Source: Streptomyces nodosus
GTDB taxonomy: Bacteria; Actinomycetota; Actinomycetes; Streptomycetales; Streptomycetaceae
DNA length: 64,000 bases
Reading direction: 5' to 3'
Assembly (NCBI RefSeq): GCF_008704995.1
Contig: NZ_CP023747.1
Location: forward strand, 2,692,501-2,756,500
This document shows positions 25,715 through 35,300 of the stretch, one piece after another (position 1 is the stretch's first letter; each line of letters starts with the position of its first letter). Below the pieces are notes generated by a model. That model saw nothing but the letters and a program-made list of their open reading frames with translations, was not told the origin of the DNA and ran no database searches. A program made the position numbers and the translations under genes.

Positions 25715-28327
25715 GTGCCCGGTGAGAATCTGTCCCGCGACGAGGCCCAGGAGCGGGCCGCCCTGCTGTCCGTCGACGGGTACGAGGTGTCGCTCGACCT
25801 GCGGTCCGCCGTGGGCGAGGGACCCGGCGACGCGGACGGCGAGCCGCGCACGTTCCGCTCGGTCACCACGATCCGCTTCCGCTGCGCCGAGCCGGGCGCC
25901 GGCAGCTTCGCCGATCTGATCGCCCCGAGCGTCACCGCGGTCTCGCTCAACGGCAAGGACCTCGACCCCAGCGAGGTCTTCGACGGCACCCGGATCCAGC
26001 TGGAGGACCTGGCCGCCGAGAACGAGCTGGTGGTCGACGCCCAGTGCGCCTACTCCCGCACCGGCGAGGGCCTGCACCGCTTCGTCGACCCGGAGGACGG
26101 CGAGGTCTATCTGTACACCCAGTACGAGCCCGCCGACTCCCGCCGGGTCTTCGCCAACTTCGAGCAGCCGGACCTCAAGGCCCCCTTCCGCTTCGAGGTC
26201 CGCGCCCCCGAGGGCTGGACGGCATGGAGCAACGGCGCCGGCGAACTGCAGGACGGGGTCTGGCGGTTCGCGGAGACCAAGCCGATCTCCACCTACATCA
26301 CCGCGGTGGTGGCAGGGCCGTACCACTATGTCACCGACAGCTACTCGCGCACCTTCGACGACGGTACGACGCTGGAGATCCCGCTCGGCGCCATGTGCCG
26401 CAAGGGCCTGGCCAAGCACTTCGACGCGGACGACGTCTTCCTGGTCACCAAGCAGGGCCTGGACTTCTTCCACGACCACTTCGACTACCCGTACCCCTTC
26501 GGGAAGTACGACCAGGCGTTCGTGCCGGAGTACAACCTGGGCGCGATGGAGAACCCGGGGATGGTCACCTTCCGCGAGGAGTTCATCTTCCGCGGCAAGG
26601 TCACCCAGGCGTCCTACGAGCGCCGGGCCAATGTGATCCTGCACGAGATGGCGCACATGTGGTTCGGCGACCTGGTGACCATGGTGTGGTGGGACGACCT
26701 GTGGCTGAAGGAGTCCTTCGCGGACTTCATGGGCTCCTTCTCCCTGGTGGAGGCGACCCGTTTCACCGACGGCTGGATCACCTTCGCCAACAACCGCAAG
26801 GCCTGGGCGTACCGCGCCGACCAGCTGCCCTCCACCCACCCCGTCACGGCGGACATCCGTGACCTGGAGGACGCCAAGCTCAACTTCGACGGCATCACCT
26901 ACGCCAAGGGTGCCGCCGTGCTGAAGCAGCTGGTGGCGTATGCCGGCCGGGACGCCTTCCTGGAGGGCGCCCGCCGCTACTTCAAGCGGAACGCCTACGG
27001 GAACACCCGCCTCGGCGACCTGCTGTCGGTGCTGGAGGAGACCAGCGGCCGGGACATGACGACCTGGGCGCGGTCCTGGCTGCAGACGGCGGGCGTCAAC
27101 TCCCTCACCCCGCAGGTGCGTCTGGACGAGGACGGCCGGATCGCCGAGCTGTCGGTGCTCCAGGAGGCCGCCGGCCCGGCCCATCAGACGGCTCCGCCGT
27201 CGGGCACCCCGGAACTGCGCCCGCACCGGGTCGCGGTGGGCCTGTACCGCAGCGAGGGGGGCGCGCTCGTCCGGTACGCGCGTGCCGAGACGGACGTCCA
27301 CGGTCCGCGTACGGTGATCGGTGAACTGGCCGGTGCCGGGGCCCCGGAGCTGGTGCTGGTCAACGACGACGACCTCACCTACTGCAAGATGCGTCTCGAC
27401 GACGTCTCCCTGGCCACCCTGAAGGACCGTCTCGGCGACATCACCGACCCGCTGGCGCGCGCCCTGTGCTGGTCGGCGCTGTGGAATCTGACCCGGGACG
27501 CGCTGCTGCCCGCCCGGGACTTCATCGACCTGGTGCTGCGGTTCGCCGGCCGTGAGTCCGACATCGGGGTGCTCCAGATGCTGCACGCCTGGGCGAACTC
27601 GGCGCAGACGCACTATGCGGCGCCCGAGTGGCGGGCCACGGGCGGGCGGCTGCTGGCCGAGGGTGCGCTGCGCGAGCTGCGCCGGGCCGAGCCGGGCAGC
27701 CAGCATCAGCTGACCTGGGCGCGGTTCTTCGCGGCGACGGCCTCGCAGGAGGCGGAGCTGCGGCTGCTGCGGGAGCTGCTGGACGGCACCGCGACGATCG
27801 AGGGTCTCGAGGTGGACCAGGAGCTGCGCTGGGCGTTCCTGGAGCCGCTGGCCGCGCACGGCGCCGCGGACGGTTCGGTGCTCGCGGCGGAACTGGCCCG
27901 TGACGACACCGCCTCCGGCAAGCGCCACCAGGTCCGCTGTCTGGCCGCGCGCCCCTCGGCGGAGGTCAAGGCGCAGGCGTGGGCCCGGGTCGTGGAGTCC
28001 GACACCCTGTCGAACGCGCTGGTCGAGGCGACCATCGCGGGCATGGTGCAGCCCTCGCAGCGGGAACTCCTCGCCCCGTACACCGAGCGGTACTTCGCGG
28101 TGATCGAGCGGGTGTGGGCCGAGCGGTCCATCCAGATCGGGATGGATGTGGTGAGGGGCCTGTTCCCGTCGCTGCGGGACTCCCGGGAGACGCTGGACGC
28201 GACGGACGCCTGGCTCACCGCCCATGAGTCGGCGCCCCCGGCGCTGCGCAGGCTGGTGCTCGAGGCGCGCGACGACCTGGCACGCGCCCTCAGGGCCCAG
28301 GCGCGGGACGCGCGGACGGCCGGCTGA
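25715..28327 (+). CDS. pepN: Aminopeptidase N (M1 zinc metallopeptidase), copy 1
   Basis: An 870-residue M1 aminopeptidase that removes N-terminal residues from peptides. The exopeptidase motif is GAMENPG at about residue 275, and the zinc site is H310EMAH with the third ligand in LKESFADF. The C-terminal ERAP1-like helical domain is complete. The GTG at 25715 (VPGENLSRDEAQ) has AGGGAG 8 nt upstream and lines up with the start of the second copy. A paralogue with the same architecture lies at 39142-41778. It ends near a hairpin and is not in an evident operon. Confidence 0.95.
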   Translation: MPGENLSRDEAQERAALLSVDGYEVSLDLRSAVGEGPGDADGEPRTFRSVTTIRFRCAEPGAGSFADLIAPSVTAVSLNGKDLDPSEVFDGTRIQLEDLAAENELVVDAQCAYSRTGEGLHRFVDPEDGEVYLYTQYEPADSRRVFANFEQPDLKAPFRFEVRAPEGWTAWSNGAGELQDGVWRFAETKPISTYITAVVAGPYHYVTDSYSRTFDDGTTLEIPLGAMCRKGLAKHFDADDVFLVTKQGLDFFHDHFDYPYPFGKYDQAFVPEYNLGAMENPGMVTFREEFIFRGKVTQASYERRANVILHEMAHMWFGDLVTMVWWDDLWLKESFADFMGSFSLVEATRFTDGWITFANNRKAWAYRADQLPSTHPVTADIRDLEDAKLNFDGITYAKGAAVLKQLVAYAGRDAFLEGARRYFKRNAYGNTRLGDLLSVLEETSGRDMTTWARSWLQTAGVNSLTPQVRLDEDGRIAELSVLQEAAGPAHQTAPPSGTPELRPHRVAVGLYRSEGGALVRYARAETDVHGPRTVIGELAGAGAPELVLVNDDDLTYCKMRLDDVSLATLKDRLGDITDPLARALCWSALWNLTRDALLPARDFIDLVLRFAGRESDIGVLQMLHAWANSAQTHYAAPEWRATGGRLLAEGALRELRRAEPGSQHQLTWARFFAATASQEAELRLLRELLDGTATIEGLEVDQELRWAFLEPLAAHGAADGSVLAAELARDDTASGKRHQVRCLAARPSAEVKAQAWARVVESDTLSNALVEATIAGMVQPSQRELLAPYTERYFAVIERVWAERSIQIGMDVVRGLFPSLRDSRETLDATDAWLTAHESAPPALRRLVLEARDDLARALRAQARDARTAG

Positions 28328-28347
28328 GGCGGCCCTGTTCCGTTCCG

Positions 28348-28385
28348 GCCCGGGTGGGCGGCTCCCATGGAGCGCCTGCCCGGGC
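28348..28385 (+). terminator. Possible pepN copy 1 terminator
   Basis: GCCCGGG (28348-28354) pairs with CCCGGGC (28379-28385), with an inner GCTCC/GGAGC stem and a small loop. It starts 20 bp after the stop codon. The stem is interrupted, so the call is moderate. Confidence 0.45.
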
Positions 28386-28419
28386 AGGAGACCCTTTCGA
28401 CCGTCGAACGCATGTATTT

Positions 28420-28460
28420 TTGTGTCATCTTGTCCTTATTTGTCGACAGGTATGTCACAA
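28420..28460 (+). promoter_or_regulatory. A+T-rich promoter region with imperfect dyad
   Basis: TTGTGTCAT (28420-28428) and ATGTCACAA (28452-28460) form an inverted repeat with one mismatch, enclosing the palindrome TGTCGACA (28441-28448). The A+T content is far above background. It is 40 bp before the next gene and likely holds its promoter and an operator. Confidence 0.45.
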
Positions 28461-28499
28461 CGGTGAAGAGAGGGGCCGAAGGCGGGAACCTCCAGGGAC

Positions 28500-29564
28500 A
28501 TGACCCACAACACCCCGCTCTCCCCCCGCCCCCTCCACCACCTCTCCCAGGTGCAGCGCCGGGTGCTGACCACGGCCCAGCTGCACGCCCACGGTGTGAC
28601 CTCCGCCGAGACGGACGAGCGCTGCCGGCCCGGCGGCCCCTGGCAGCAGTTCCTGCCGGGGGTGTATCTGCTGCACCCGGGCCCGCCGACCTCCGCGGAA
28701 CGTCTCCAGGCGGTCCTGCTCTACGCCAGGGGCCCGGCACACGGCAACCCGGCGCACGGTGTCCCGGCCCAGCCGGGCGCGGACGGCCGGAATCCCCCAC
28801 GGCGCCGGCCGGACGCGATCCTCACGGGGCCGGCCGCGCTCGCCCTGCACGGCTTCGCCGGCGCACCCCCGCTGACCTCGCTGGAGAAGATCGACGTCCT
28901 GGTCCCGCGGTCGCGCCGACTGCGCGGCACGGGCTGCGCCCGGGTGCTGCGCACCTCCGAGATGCCGAGCCCCGTGCCGGTGACCGGGCTGCCGGTCGCG
29001 CCGGTGCCGCGCGCCCTGGCGGACACGGTGACCCATCTGTCGGACGCCGACGCGGTGCGCCGGCTGCTGAGCGAGGCGGTGCGCGGCGGCCACTGCGAAC
29101 CGGCCTGTGTGGTCAGGGAACTGCACCGGGCGCGGCTGCTGAGCCGCCCGCATCTGGTGGCGGCGGTGGACGCGCTGCTCGCGGAGCGCCGGGCCGTCGC
29201 CGAGGAGCGTCTGTACCGGATGGTACGGGAGCACGGCCTCCCGGACCCGGTGTGGAATGTGGATCTGAAGCTCCCCGGCGGCCCCTGGCTCGGCGGTCTG
29301 GACGCCTACTGGCCCCGGCAGGCGGTGGCCCTGGAGCTGGACACCCGTGCCCCGCGCCACGGTTCCCGCCAGGAGCACGACACCCAGTGGTCGGAGTACG
29401 CCCGCAAGCGTGAGCTCCTGGAGCGGCTCGGCATCACGGTCCTCCACATCACCCCGAAGAAGCTGCGGGACGCACCGGAGCAGCAGGCGGCGGTGGTCCG
29501 CACGGCGCTGTCGGCGTCGACGGACCGGGCGCCGGCCGCACAGATCATGGTGCTGCCCCGGTAG
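28500..29564 (+). CDS. AbiEi-like winged-helix protein with PD-(D/E)XK/DUF559-type nuclease domain
   Basis: A 354-residue protein. The N-terminus (about 10-65) looks like the AbiEi-type winged helix (LSQVQRRVLTTAQLHAHGV ... FLPGVYLL), followed by the middle domain with LTGPAALALHGF. The C-terminal third resembles the Vsr/DUF559 nuclease fold: a helix with EERLYRMV, then GGLDAYWP, VALELDT and RKRELLERLGITVLHITP, which would place the acidic catalytic residues. AbiEi proteins are antitoxins or regulators of type IV toxin-antitoxin systems; fused nuclease-like members are common, unstudied proteins in actinobacteria. No toxin gene is adjacent. It is convergent with the next gene, only 15 bp apart. 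Confidence 0.7.
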   Translation: MTHNTPLSPRPLHHLSQVQRRVLTTAQLHAHGVTSAETDERCRPGGPWQQFLPGVYLLHPGPPTSAERLQAVLLYARGPAHGNPAHGVPAQPGADGRNPPRRRPDAILTGPAALALHGFAGAPPLTSLEKIDVLVPRSRRLRGTGCARVLRTSEMPSPVPVTGLPVAPVPRALADTVTHLSDADAVRRLLSEAVRGGHCEPACVVRELHRARLLSRPHLVAAVDALLAERRAVAEERLYRMVREHGLPDPVWNVDLKLPGGPWLGGLDAYWPRQAVALELDTRAPRHGSRQEHDTQWSEYARKRELLERLGITVLHITPKKLRDAPEQQAAVVRTALSASTDRAPAAQIMVLPR

Positions 29565-29579
29565 GACCGTGCCCGCCGA

Positions 29580-31355
29580 TCAGCCCTTCTTCAGCACCAG
29601 TTCCGTGTTGCGGTCCGTCGCCTCGCCCGCCCGGGCCGGCTTGGCGCCGGGCGCGTTGAAGGCCAGTTCGCGGTAGAGGGCGGCCAGCCCCGGCTGGGAG
29701 AGATCGGTGACATCCGTGCGGTACGGGGCCGCGGACTCGATCAGGGTGGTGAAGACCGAGAGCGTGCCGTCCTTGTTGTCCACCAGCTCGATGATCCGGG
29801 CGAGTTGGGGGTGGTCCACATGCGAGGCGGTGGAGATCTCCCAGAAGGAGTGTCCGCCGGGGACGGAGTGCGGGGTGATCACGTTCTTGTGGACATGGCC
29901 GTTCACCCAGGCCAGCACATTGGGGTGGCCCCCGAGGAGGGTGACCAGCTCGGCGCCGCTGTGCCGCCGTTCGCCGGGGCGGGCCGGGTCGGGTCGGGTG
30001 TTCTCCATGCTCGTGCTGGTGTGGTGGCTGAAGATCACGGCGTACTCGTCCCGGTGGTCACGCAGCGTCCTGTCCAGCCAGTTCGCCTGGGCCGTTCCGA
30101 TGGACCCGAGGTAGTGGCCGCCCGCGTCCGTGGTGTCGAGGCTGATGCCGATGACGTCGTCGCTGATGCGGAAGGAGTAGTACTGGGTGCCGGCGTCCAC
30201 GTTCGCCTGTGCATAGCCGTGACCGACCGGTCCCGCGCCGGTGTACGCCGGGTCGAGATGGGCCTTGAGGTATTCGTCGGCGGTGTAGGGGGCGCGCTTC
30301 TCGTCGGGGGTGACCGCGCGCATCTCACGGGTGTGCGCCCTGAGCAGATCACGGAACCGGAGGCCCACCGGGTCCGTGGCGTCGCTGATCGCCTGCTGGA
30401 GCGTCGCCGCCTCGGCCGCGGACAGGCTCATCAGCTTTCTGCCGCCGATGGCGTACTCGGCCAGATACGGGTCGCCCTGGCCGTAGCAGCCCAGCGGCAG
30501 GGCGTCATGGTTGCCGACCGTGGAGTACCAGGGCAGCCGGAGGCCGGGGCTGCGTACCTCGCCGATCGCGGCGGCCAGGAAGCCGGGGATGTGCGGGAAG
30601 CCCTTCCGCTTGTCGGCGTCGCGCACGGTCGAGTCGGGCTGCCAGTACAGGTCGAGCCCGCTGTTCTGGACGCCCTCGTAGTGCCGTGGATCACCGGAGT
30701 TAGGGGTGATACGGCCACCGCTCATGACCTTCATGTACCACTCCAGCTCGGAGTGGGCGTTGTTGTCGGTGTTGTCGCCGGTGGTCATGACGAAGCCGAG
30801 GGGAGCACCGGTGGCGGGGGCCCCGTGCAGCGAGTTGACCCGTTCCACCAGGGCGATCGCGCCGGGCACGCTCAGCGCCTCCTGGGGCCGCCAGGCGTGC
30901 TGGTCGGTGGAGCGCAGATACTCCAGGCGCAGCGGATGCTGACAGTCCGCCAGATGCAGATCGGTGAACTGCACGAAGGCGGCCAGCGGGGTGCGACGGT
31001 CGGCACGGCCGGACCGGGGCTCGGCCAGCTCCCCGCGCACCACGCGCTTCCAGCCGGGGCCGTCGCCCAGCCGACGGTAGCCGGAGCCGGAGCCGGGCGT
31101 GGCGACACCGGCGAGGGTGGTGCCATGGGTGTACGGGCCCGGGGTCGCGGCCGTCGCCCGCCCGGACACGGCGACGGGCGCCTCCCCCGCGGGCACCTCC
31201 CCGGCGAGGGAGCCGACCGGGGCGCCGGTGGCGTGGCTCGGGCCGGGCCGCAGCGCCAGTCCGAGGCCCGTGGTGAGGGAGGCCGCCCCGGCGGCGGCGA
31301 GCAGGGTGCGACGATTCAGAGCGGCCGCCGTGGCGACAGAGCGTAGGCGCGGCAT
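29580..31355 (-). CDS. Tat-exported metallophosphoesterase (TIGR03767 type)
   Basis: A 591-residue calcineurin-like phosphoesterase. A twin-arginine signal is visible (NRRTLLAAAGAASLTTGLGL). The metal-binding motifs occur in order: FTDLHLAD, TTGDNTDN, VGNHDALP, FSHHTS and NGHVHKN. It resembles the TIGR03767 family of actinobacterial secreted metallophosphoesterases, whose substrate is unknown. The start MPRLRS has GGGGAG 8 nt upstream; the frame continues 46 codons further without a site. A gap of 232 bp separates it from the NUDIX gene in front. Confidence 0.88.
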   Translation of the reverse strand: MPRLRSVATAAALNRRTLLAAAGAASLTTGLGLALRPGPSHATGAPVGSLAGEVPAGEAPVAVSGRATAATPGPYTHGTTLAGVATPGSGSGYRRLGDGPGWKRVVRGELAEPRSGRADRRTPLAAFVQFTDLHLADCQHPLRLEYLRSTDQHAWRPQEALSVPGAIALVERVNSLHGAPATGAPLGFVMTTGDNTDNNAHSELEWYMKVMSGGRITPNSGDPRHYEGVQNSGLDLYWQPDSTVRDADKRKGFPHIPGFLAAAIGEVRSPGLRLPWYSTVGNHDALPLGCYGQGDPYLAEYAIGGRKLMSLSAAEAATLQQAISDATDPVGLRFRDLLRAHTREMRAVTPDEKRAPYTADEYLKAHLDPAYTGAGPVGHGYAQANVDAGTQYYSFRISDDVIGISLDTTDAGGHYLGSIGTAQANWLDRTLRDHRDEYAVIFSHHTSTSMENTRPDPARPGERRHSGAELVTLLGGHPNVLAWVNGHVHKNVITPHSVPGGHSFWEISTASHVDHPQLARIIELVDNKDGTLSVFTTLIESAAPYRTDVTDLSQPGLAALYRELAFNAPGAKPARAGEATDRNTELVLKKG

Positions 31356-31587
31356 GGCGCGATCTCCCCGGGTGCGAACGCATCGGCAGTGGTCGCGGGA
31401 CCGTCGCGGTCGCGAACGTCCCGCTCTCCCTGGATCGTCGGCACCGGGGGTGACCCGGGAGTGAACGCCACGGCAAGCCGCGACACCGATCACCGAACGT
31501 GGATCTTGGACTACCCTGCGCGTTCACGACCGCTCGTCGAACGTCCCGGAGGCGGTCACTCCGTGTTCATCTCGCGGGGTACGGAGG

Positions 31588-32046
31588 TCAGAGGCCGGGG
31601 AGGGCGGGCCGTCCCGCCGGGGGACGCTCCCGCCACAGGGCGAGCCCGGCGTCGACGAGCCCCACACGCTGCAGCCCGGGCACGGCGGAGAGGTCCTGCC
31701 AGGCCGCCATGTCCGTGGATCCGCCGATCTCGTCGCGCAGTTCGCCCCCGATGACGCGGCCTTCGTAGACGAGCCGTACGCCGTGATGGTCGACGGTGTC
31801 GCCGAGGCGGCCGCGGAAGCTGCGGCGGACCGAGTCCACGCCGAGCAGCCCGGTGAGCTCGATGCGGTAGCCGGTCTCCTCCTCCACCTCCCTCAGCACG
31901 GTGTCGTAGGGGTCCTCGCCGTGCTCCATGCCGCCGCCGGGCAAGGTCCACTTCGGCGTGCCGTCGATGCCCGGCAGCCGGGCGAGCAGCAGCCGGTCCT
32001 CGTGCACACAGACGGCGTAGGCCGCCACCCTCAAGTCCTTCCGCAT
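31588..32046 (-). CDS. NUDIX hydrolase
   Basis: A 152-residue NUDIX pyrophosphatase. The box G-x5-E-x7-REVEEETGY is complete (GGMEHGEDPYDTVLREVEEE). Family members hydrolyse nucleoside diphosphates linked to another group; the substrate cannot be predicted. The start MRKDLRVAAYAV fits the family length; the preceding sequence has only a weak GGG site, and in-frame starts farther upstream exist. Confidence 0.88.
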   Translation of the reverse strand: MRKDLRVAAYAVCVHEDRLLLARLPGIDGTPKWTLPGGGMEHGEDPYDTVLREVEEETGYRIELTGLLGVDSVRRSFRGRLGDTVDHHGVRLVYEGRVIGGELRDEIGGSTDMAAWQDLSAVPGLQRVGLVDAGLALWRERPPAGRPALPGL

Positions 32047-32392
32047 CCCGGGACGGTAACCCGCGGGGGCGGGATCGGCACCCGGGTATTCCCGTCGCCC
32101 GGCGAGGTGCGCGGACCTCGCGCGCACGCCGTCCCGAAGGCCCCTGGACTACGCGCGTAGGGAACAGCCACGGACCGCGGGATTGCCCCGGCATGCACCG
32201 CTACATCCCCGATGGCGTATGGCGGGATTACGCCATGCGACAATCCCGTCTCGGTCAAGCCTCCCCAAACTTCTGCCCCTTGGGTAAACCTGAGCGGTCA
32301 CCCGGACCCGAAATCCGGACGACAACGGTCAGGATCCGTTCACCTCGGGTTCTGCCTCCCCCGTCCTCGTTCCTTACCGACAAGGGATGCTG
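32047..32392. other. Divergent region with overlapping hairpins before the subtilase gene
   Basis: No gene is supported here. Two stems overlap: ATGGCGTA 32212-32219 with TACGCCAT 32229-32236, and CGGGATT 32223-32229 with AATCCCG 32242-32248. They cannot form together on one strand. The remaining 140 bp lead to the protease start and should hold its promoter and leader. I could not match a known riboswitch class. Confidence 0.5.
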
Positions 32393-35300
32393 ATGACCTC
32401 CGACCCTCAGCGCGCACCACTCACGGGCGCGAGACGCCTGGCCCGCATAGCCATGGCCGCCGGCGTGGTGACCGCGCTCTCCGTGGCCGGCCCGATACCC
32501 CTGGCCCTTGCCCAGGACGGCCCCACGGCCACCGACCCGGCCGTCAAGCCGGCGGACGACAAACTCGGCTCGACCGGTGCCGAACTGCTCGCCGAGGCCA
32601 AGGCCGAGGGCGCCAAGAACGTCACCATGATGATCGCGACCGCGCCCGGCAAGACCGAGCAGGTCGCCGAGCAGCTGGACGCCGTCAAGGGCGCCGCCGT
32701 GGGCCGCGCCTACGACAAGCTCGGCTATGTCCGCGCCACCGTGCCGACGGACAAGGCGGACTCGGCGATCGCCGCCGCCACGAAGCTGTCCTCCGTGCAG
32801 GCCATCGACCTGAAGCAGGACATCCCGCTCGACGACCCGAGGCCCGAGGCGGACACCGCCCAGGGCAAGGACAAGGGCAAGAGCAAGGACAAGGGCAGCT
32901 ACCCGGCACCGGGCAAGAACACCCCCGCCGAGAACCCGTACAACCCGTCCTTCGAGACGGGCGCCGTGGAGTTCGTGAAGAAGAACCCGAAGGCGGACGG
33001 CCGGGGCATCACCATCGGCGTCCTGGACTCCGGTGTGGACCTCGGCCACCCGGCGCTCCAGAAGACCACCACCGGCGAGCGCAAGATCGTCGACTGGGTG
33101 ACCGCCACGGACCCGATCGTCGACAACGACGGCACCTGGCTGCCGATGACCACCGGCGTCACCGGCCCCCAGTTCACCTCGGGCGGCAAGACCTGGAAGA
33201 CCCCGGCGGGCTCCTTCCTCTTCAACACCTTCAGCGAGTCCGTGACCAAGGGCGGCGACGCCAACGGCGACCTGGACCGCGACGGCAGGACCACCAGCGT
33301 GTGGGGCGTCCTGTACGACCCGGCGAACGGCACCGTCCGCGTCGACCTGAACAACAACAACGACTTCACGGACGACGTCCCGATGAAGCCGTACAAGGAC
33401 GGTTACCAGGTCGGCTGGTTCGGCCAGGACACGACGGACCCGGCGACCGGCGCCAGCATGCGCGTGCCGTTCGTCGTGGAGACCCGCAAGGACGTACCGA
33501 TGGACCCCAAGGGCGGGTCCTGGATCGGCAAGAAGGCCGACTTCGTCAACATCGGCGTCATCGAGTCCGAGCACGGTACGCACGTCGCCGGCATCACCGC
33601 CGCCAACAGCCTGTTCGGCGGCAAGATGAACGGTGCCGCCCCGGGCGCGAAGATCGTCTCCTCCCGGGCCTGCAACTGGGACGGCGGCTGCACCAACGTC
33701 GCGCTCACCGAGGGCATGATCGACCTCGTGGTCAACCGCGGCGTGGACATCGTCAACATGTCCATCGGCGGCCTGCCGGCGCTCAACGACGGCAACAACG
33801 CCCGTGCGGCGCTGTACACGCGGCTCATCGACACCTACGGCGTGCAGCTCGTGATCTCCGCGGGCAACAGCGGCCCCGGCCTCAACACCATCGGTGACCC
33901 CGGCCTCGCCGACAAGGTCATCTCGGTCGGCGCGACCATCTCCAAGGAGACCTGGGCGGCCAACTACGGCTCCGTCGTGGACACCAAGTACTCCATGATG
34001 CCCTTCTCCTCGCGCGGCCCGCGTGAGGACGGCGGCTTCGCGCCGATCATCTCGGCGCCCGGCGCGGCCATCAACACCACCCAGACCTGGCTGCCCGGCG
34101 GCCCGGTCGCCGAAACCGGCTACTCGCTCCCGGCCGGCTACTCGATGCTCCAGGGCACCTCGATGGCGTCCCCGCAGGCGGCCGGCGCGTCCGCGCTGCT
34201 GCTGTCGGCGGCCAAGCAGAAGCGCATCGACCTCACCCCGGCGACGCTCCGCACCGCGCTGACCTCGACCGCCCAGCACATCAAGGGCGAGCAGCCGCAC
34301 AGCGAGGGCGCGGGCCTGATGGACATCGTCAAGGCCTGGAAGTCGATCGAGAAGGGCGCCTCGGCGCACCAGTACACGGTCAAGGCCCCGGTCAGCACCT
34401 CGCTGTCCTGGGCGCTGGCGACCCCGGACTTCGGCACCGGCCTGTACGACCGCGAGGGCGGTCTGAAGAAGGGCCAGAAGAAGACCTACGAGGTCCAGGT
34501 CACCCGCACCACGGGCCAGGCCGGTTCGGTCAAGCACCACCTGAGCGTGCAGAACGGCGACGGCACCTTCAAGATCGTCGGTTCGTCCGAGGTCTCGCTG
34601 CCGCTGAACAAGCCGGTGACGGTCAAGATCGAGGCGAAGCCCGGCTCCGCCGGTGTGCACAGCGCGATCCTCGAGGTCGACGACCGCCGCACCGAGGGCG
34701 TGGACAAGCAGATCATGCTGACCGTGGTGGTCGCCACGGAGATCGCCAAGCCGTCGTACGCCTACTCCGTGTCGGGTGTCGCGCAGCGCAACAGCACCCT
34801 GTCGTACTTCGTGACGGTCCCGCAGGGCGCGAAGACCCTCGAGATCTCGATGAGCGGCCTCAAGGACAAGAGCCAGACCCGCTTCATCGCGATCCACCCG
34901 TACGGCACCCCGGTGGACAACACCTCGACGCCGTACTGCTACCCGAACTACGAGAACCCGGCCAACACCTGCCGTCCGGACGTGCGTTCGTACGCCAACC
35001 CGGCGCCGGGCGTCTGGGAGATCGAGGTCGAGGCGCGTCGTACCTCCCCGCTGCTGGACAACCCGTTCAAGCTGAACGCGGCGGTGTACGGGCTGCAGTT
35101 CAGCCCCGCGGTGCAGACGGTCGAGGAGGCGAAGGCCGGTACGCCGACCCCCGTCTCCTGGACGCTGACGAACAAGCTCGCCGGGCTCGACGCCCAGCTC
35201 AAGGGCGGCTCGCTGGGCTCGTCGAAGTCGAACCGCCCCACCATCGCCGACGGTGACCAGCAGACCATGACGGTCGTCGTCCCCGCCGGTGCCGAGCGCC

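Noticed and set aside
25649..28225. Long minus-strand frame opposite pepN copy 1
   Set aside because: The plus-strand pepN has all catalytic motifs; the antisense frame has none.
32250..32392. Possible c-di-AMP (ydaO-type) riboswitch before the subtilase gene
   Set aside because: Cyclic-di-AMP riboswitches control some Streptomyces wall-lytic genes, but the conserved core sequences could not be found here.
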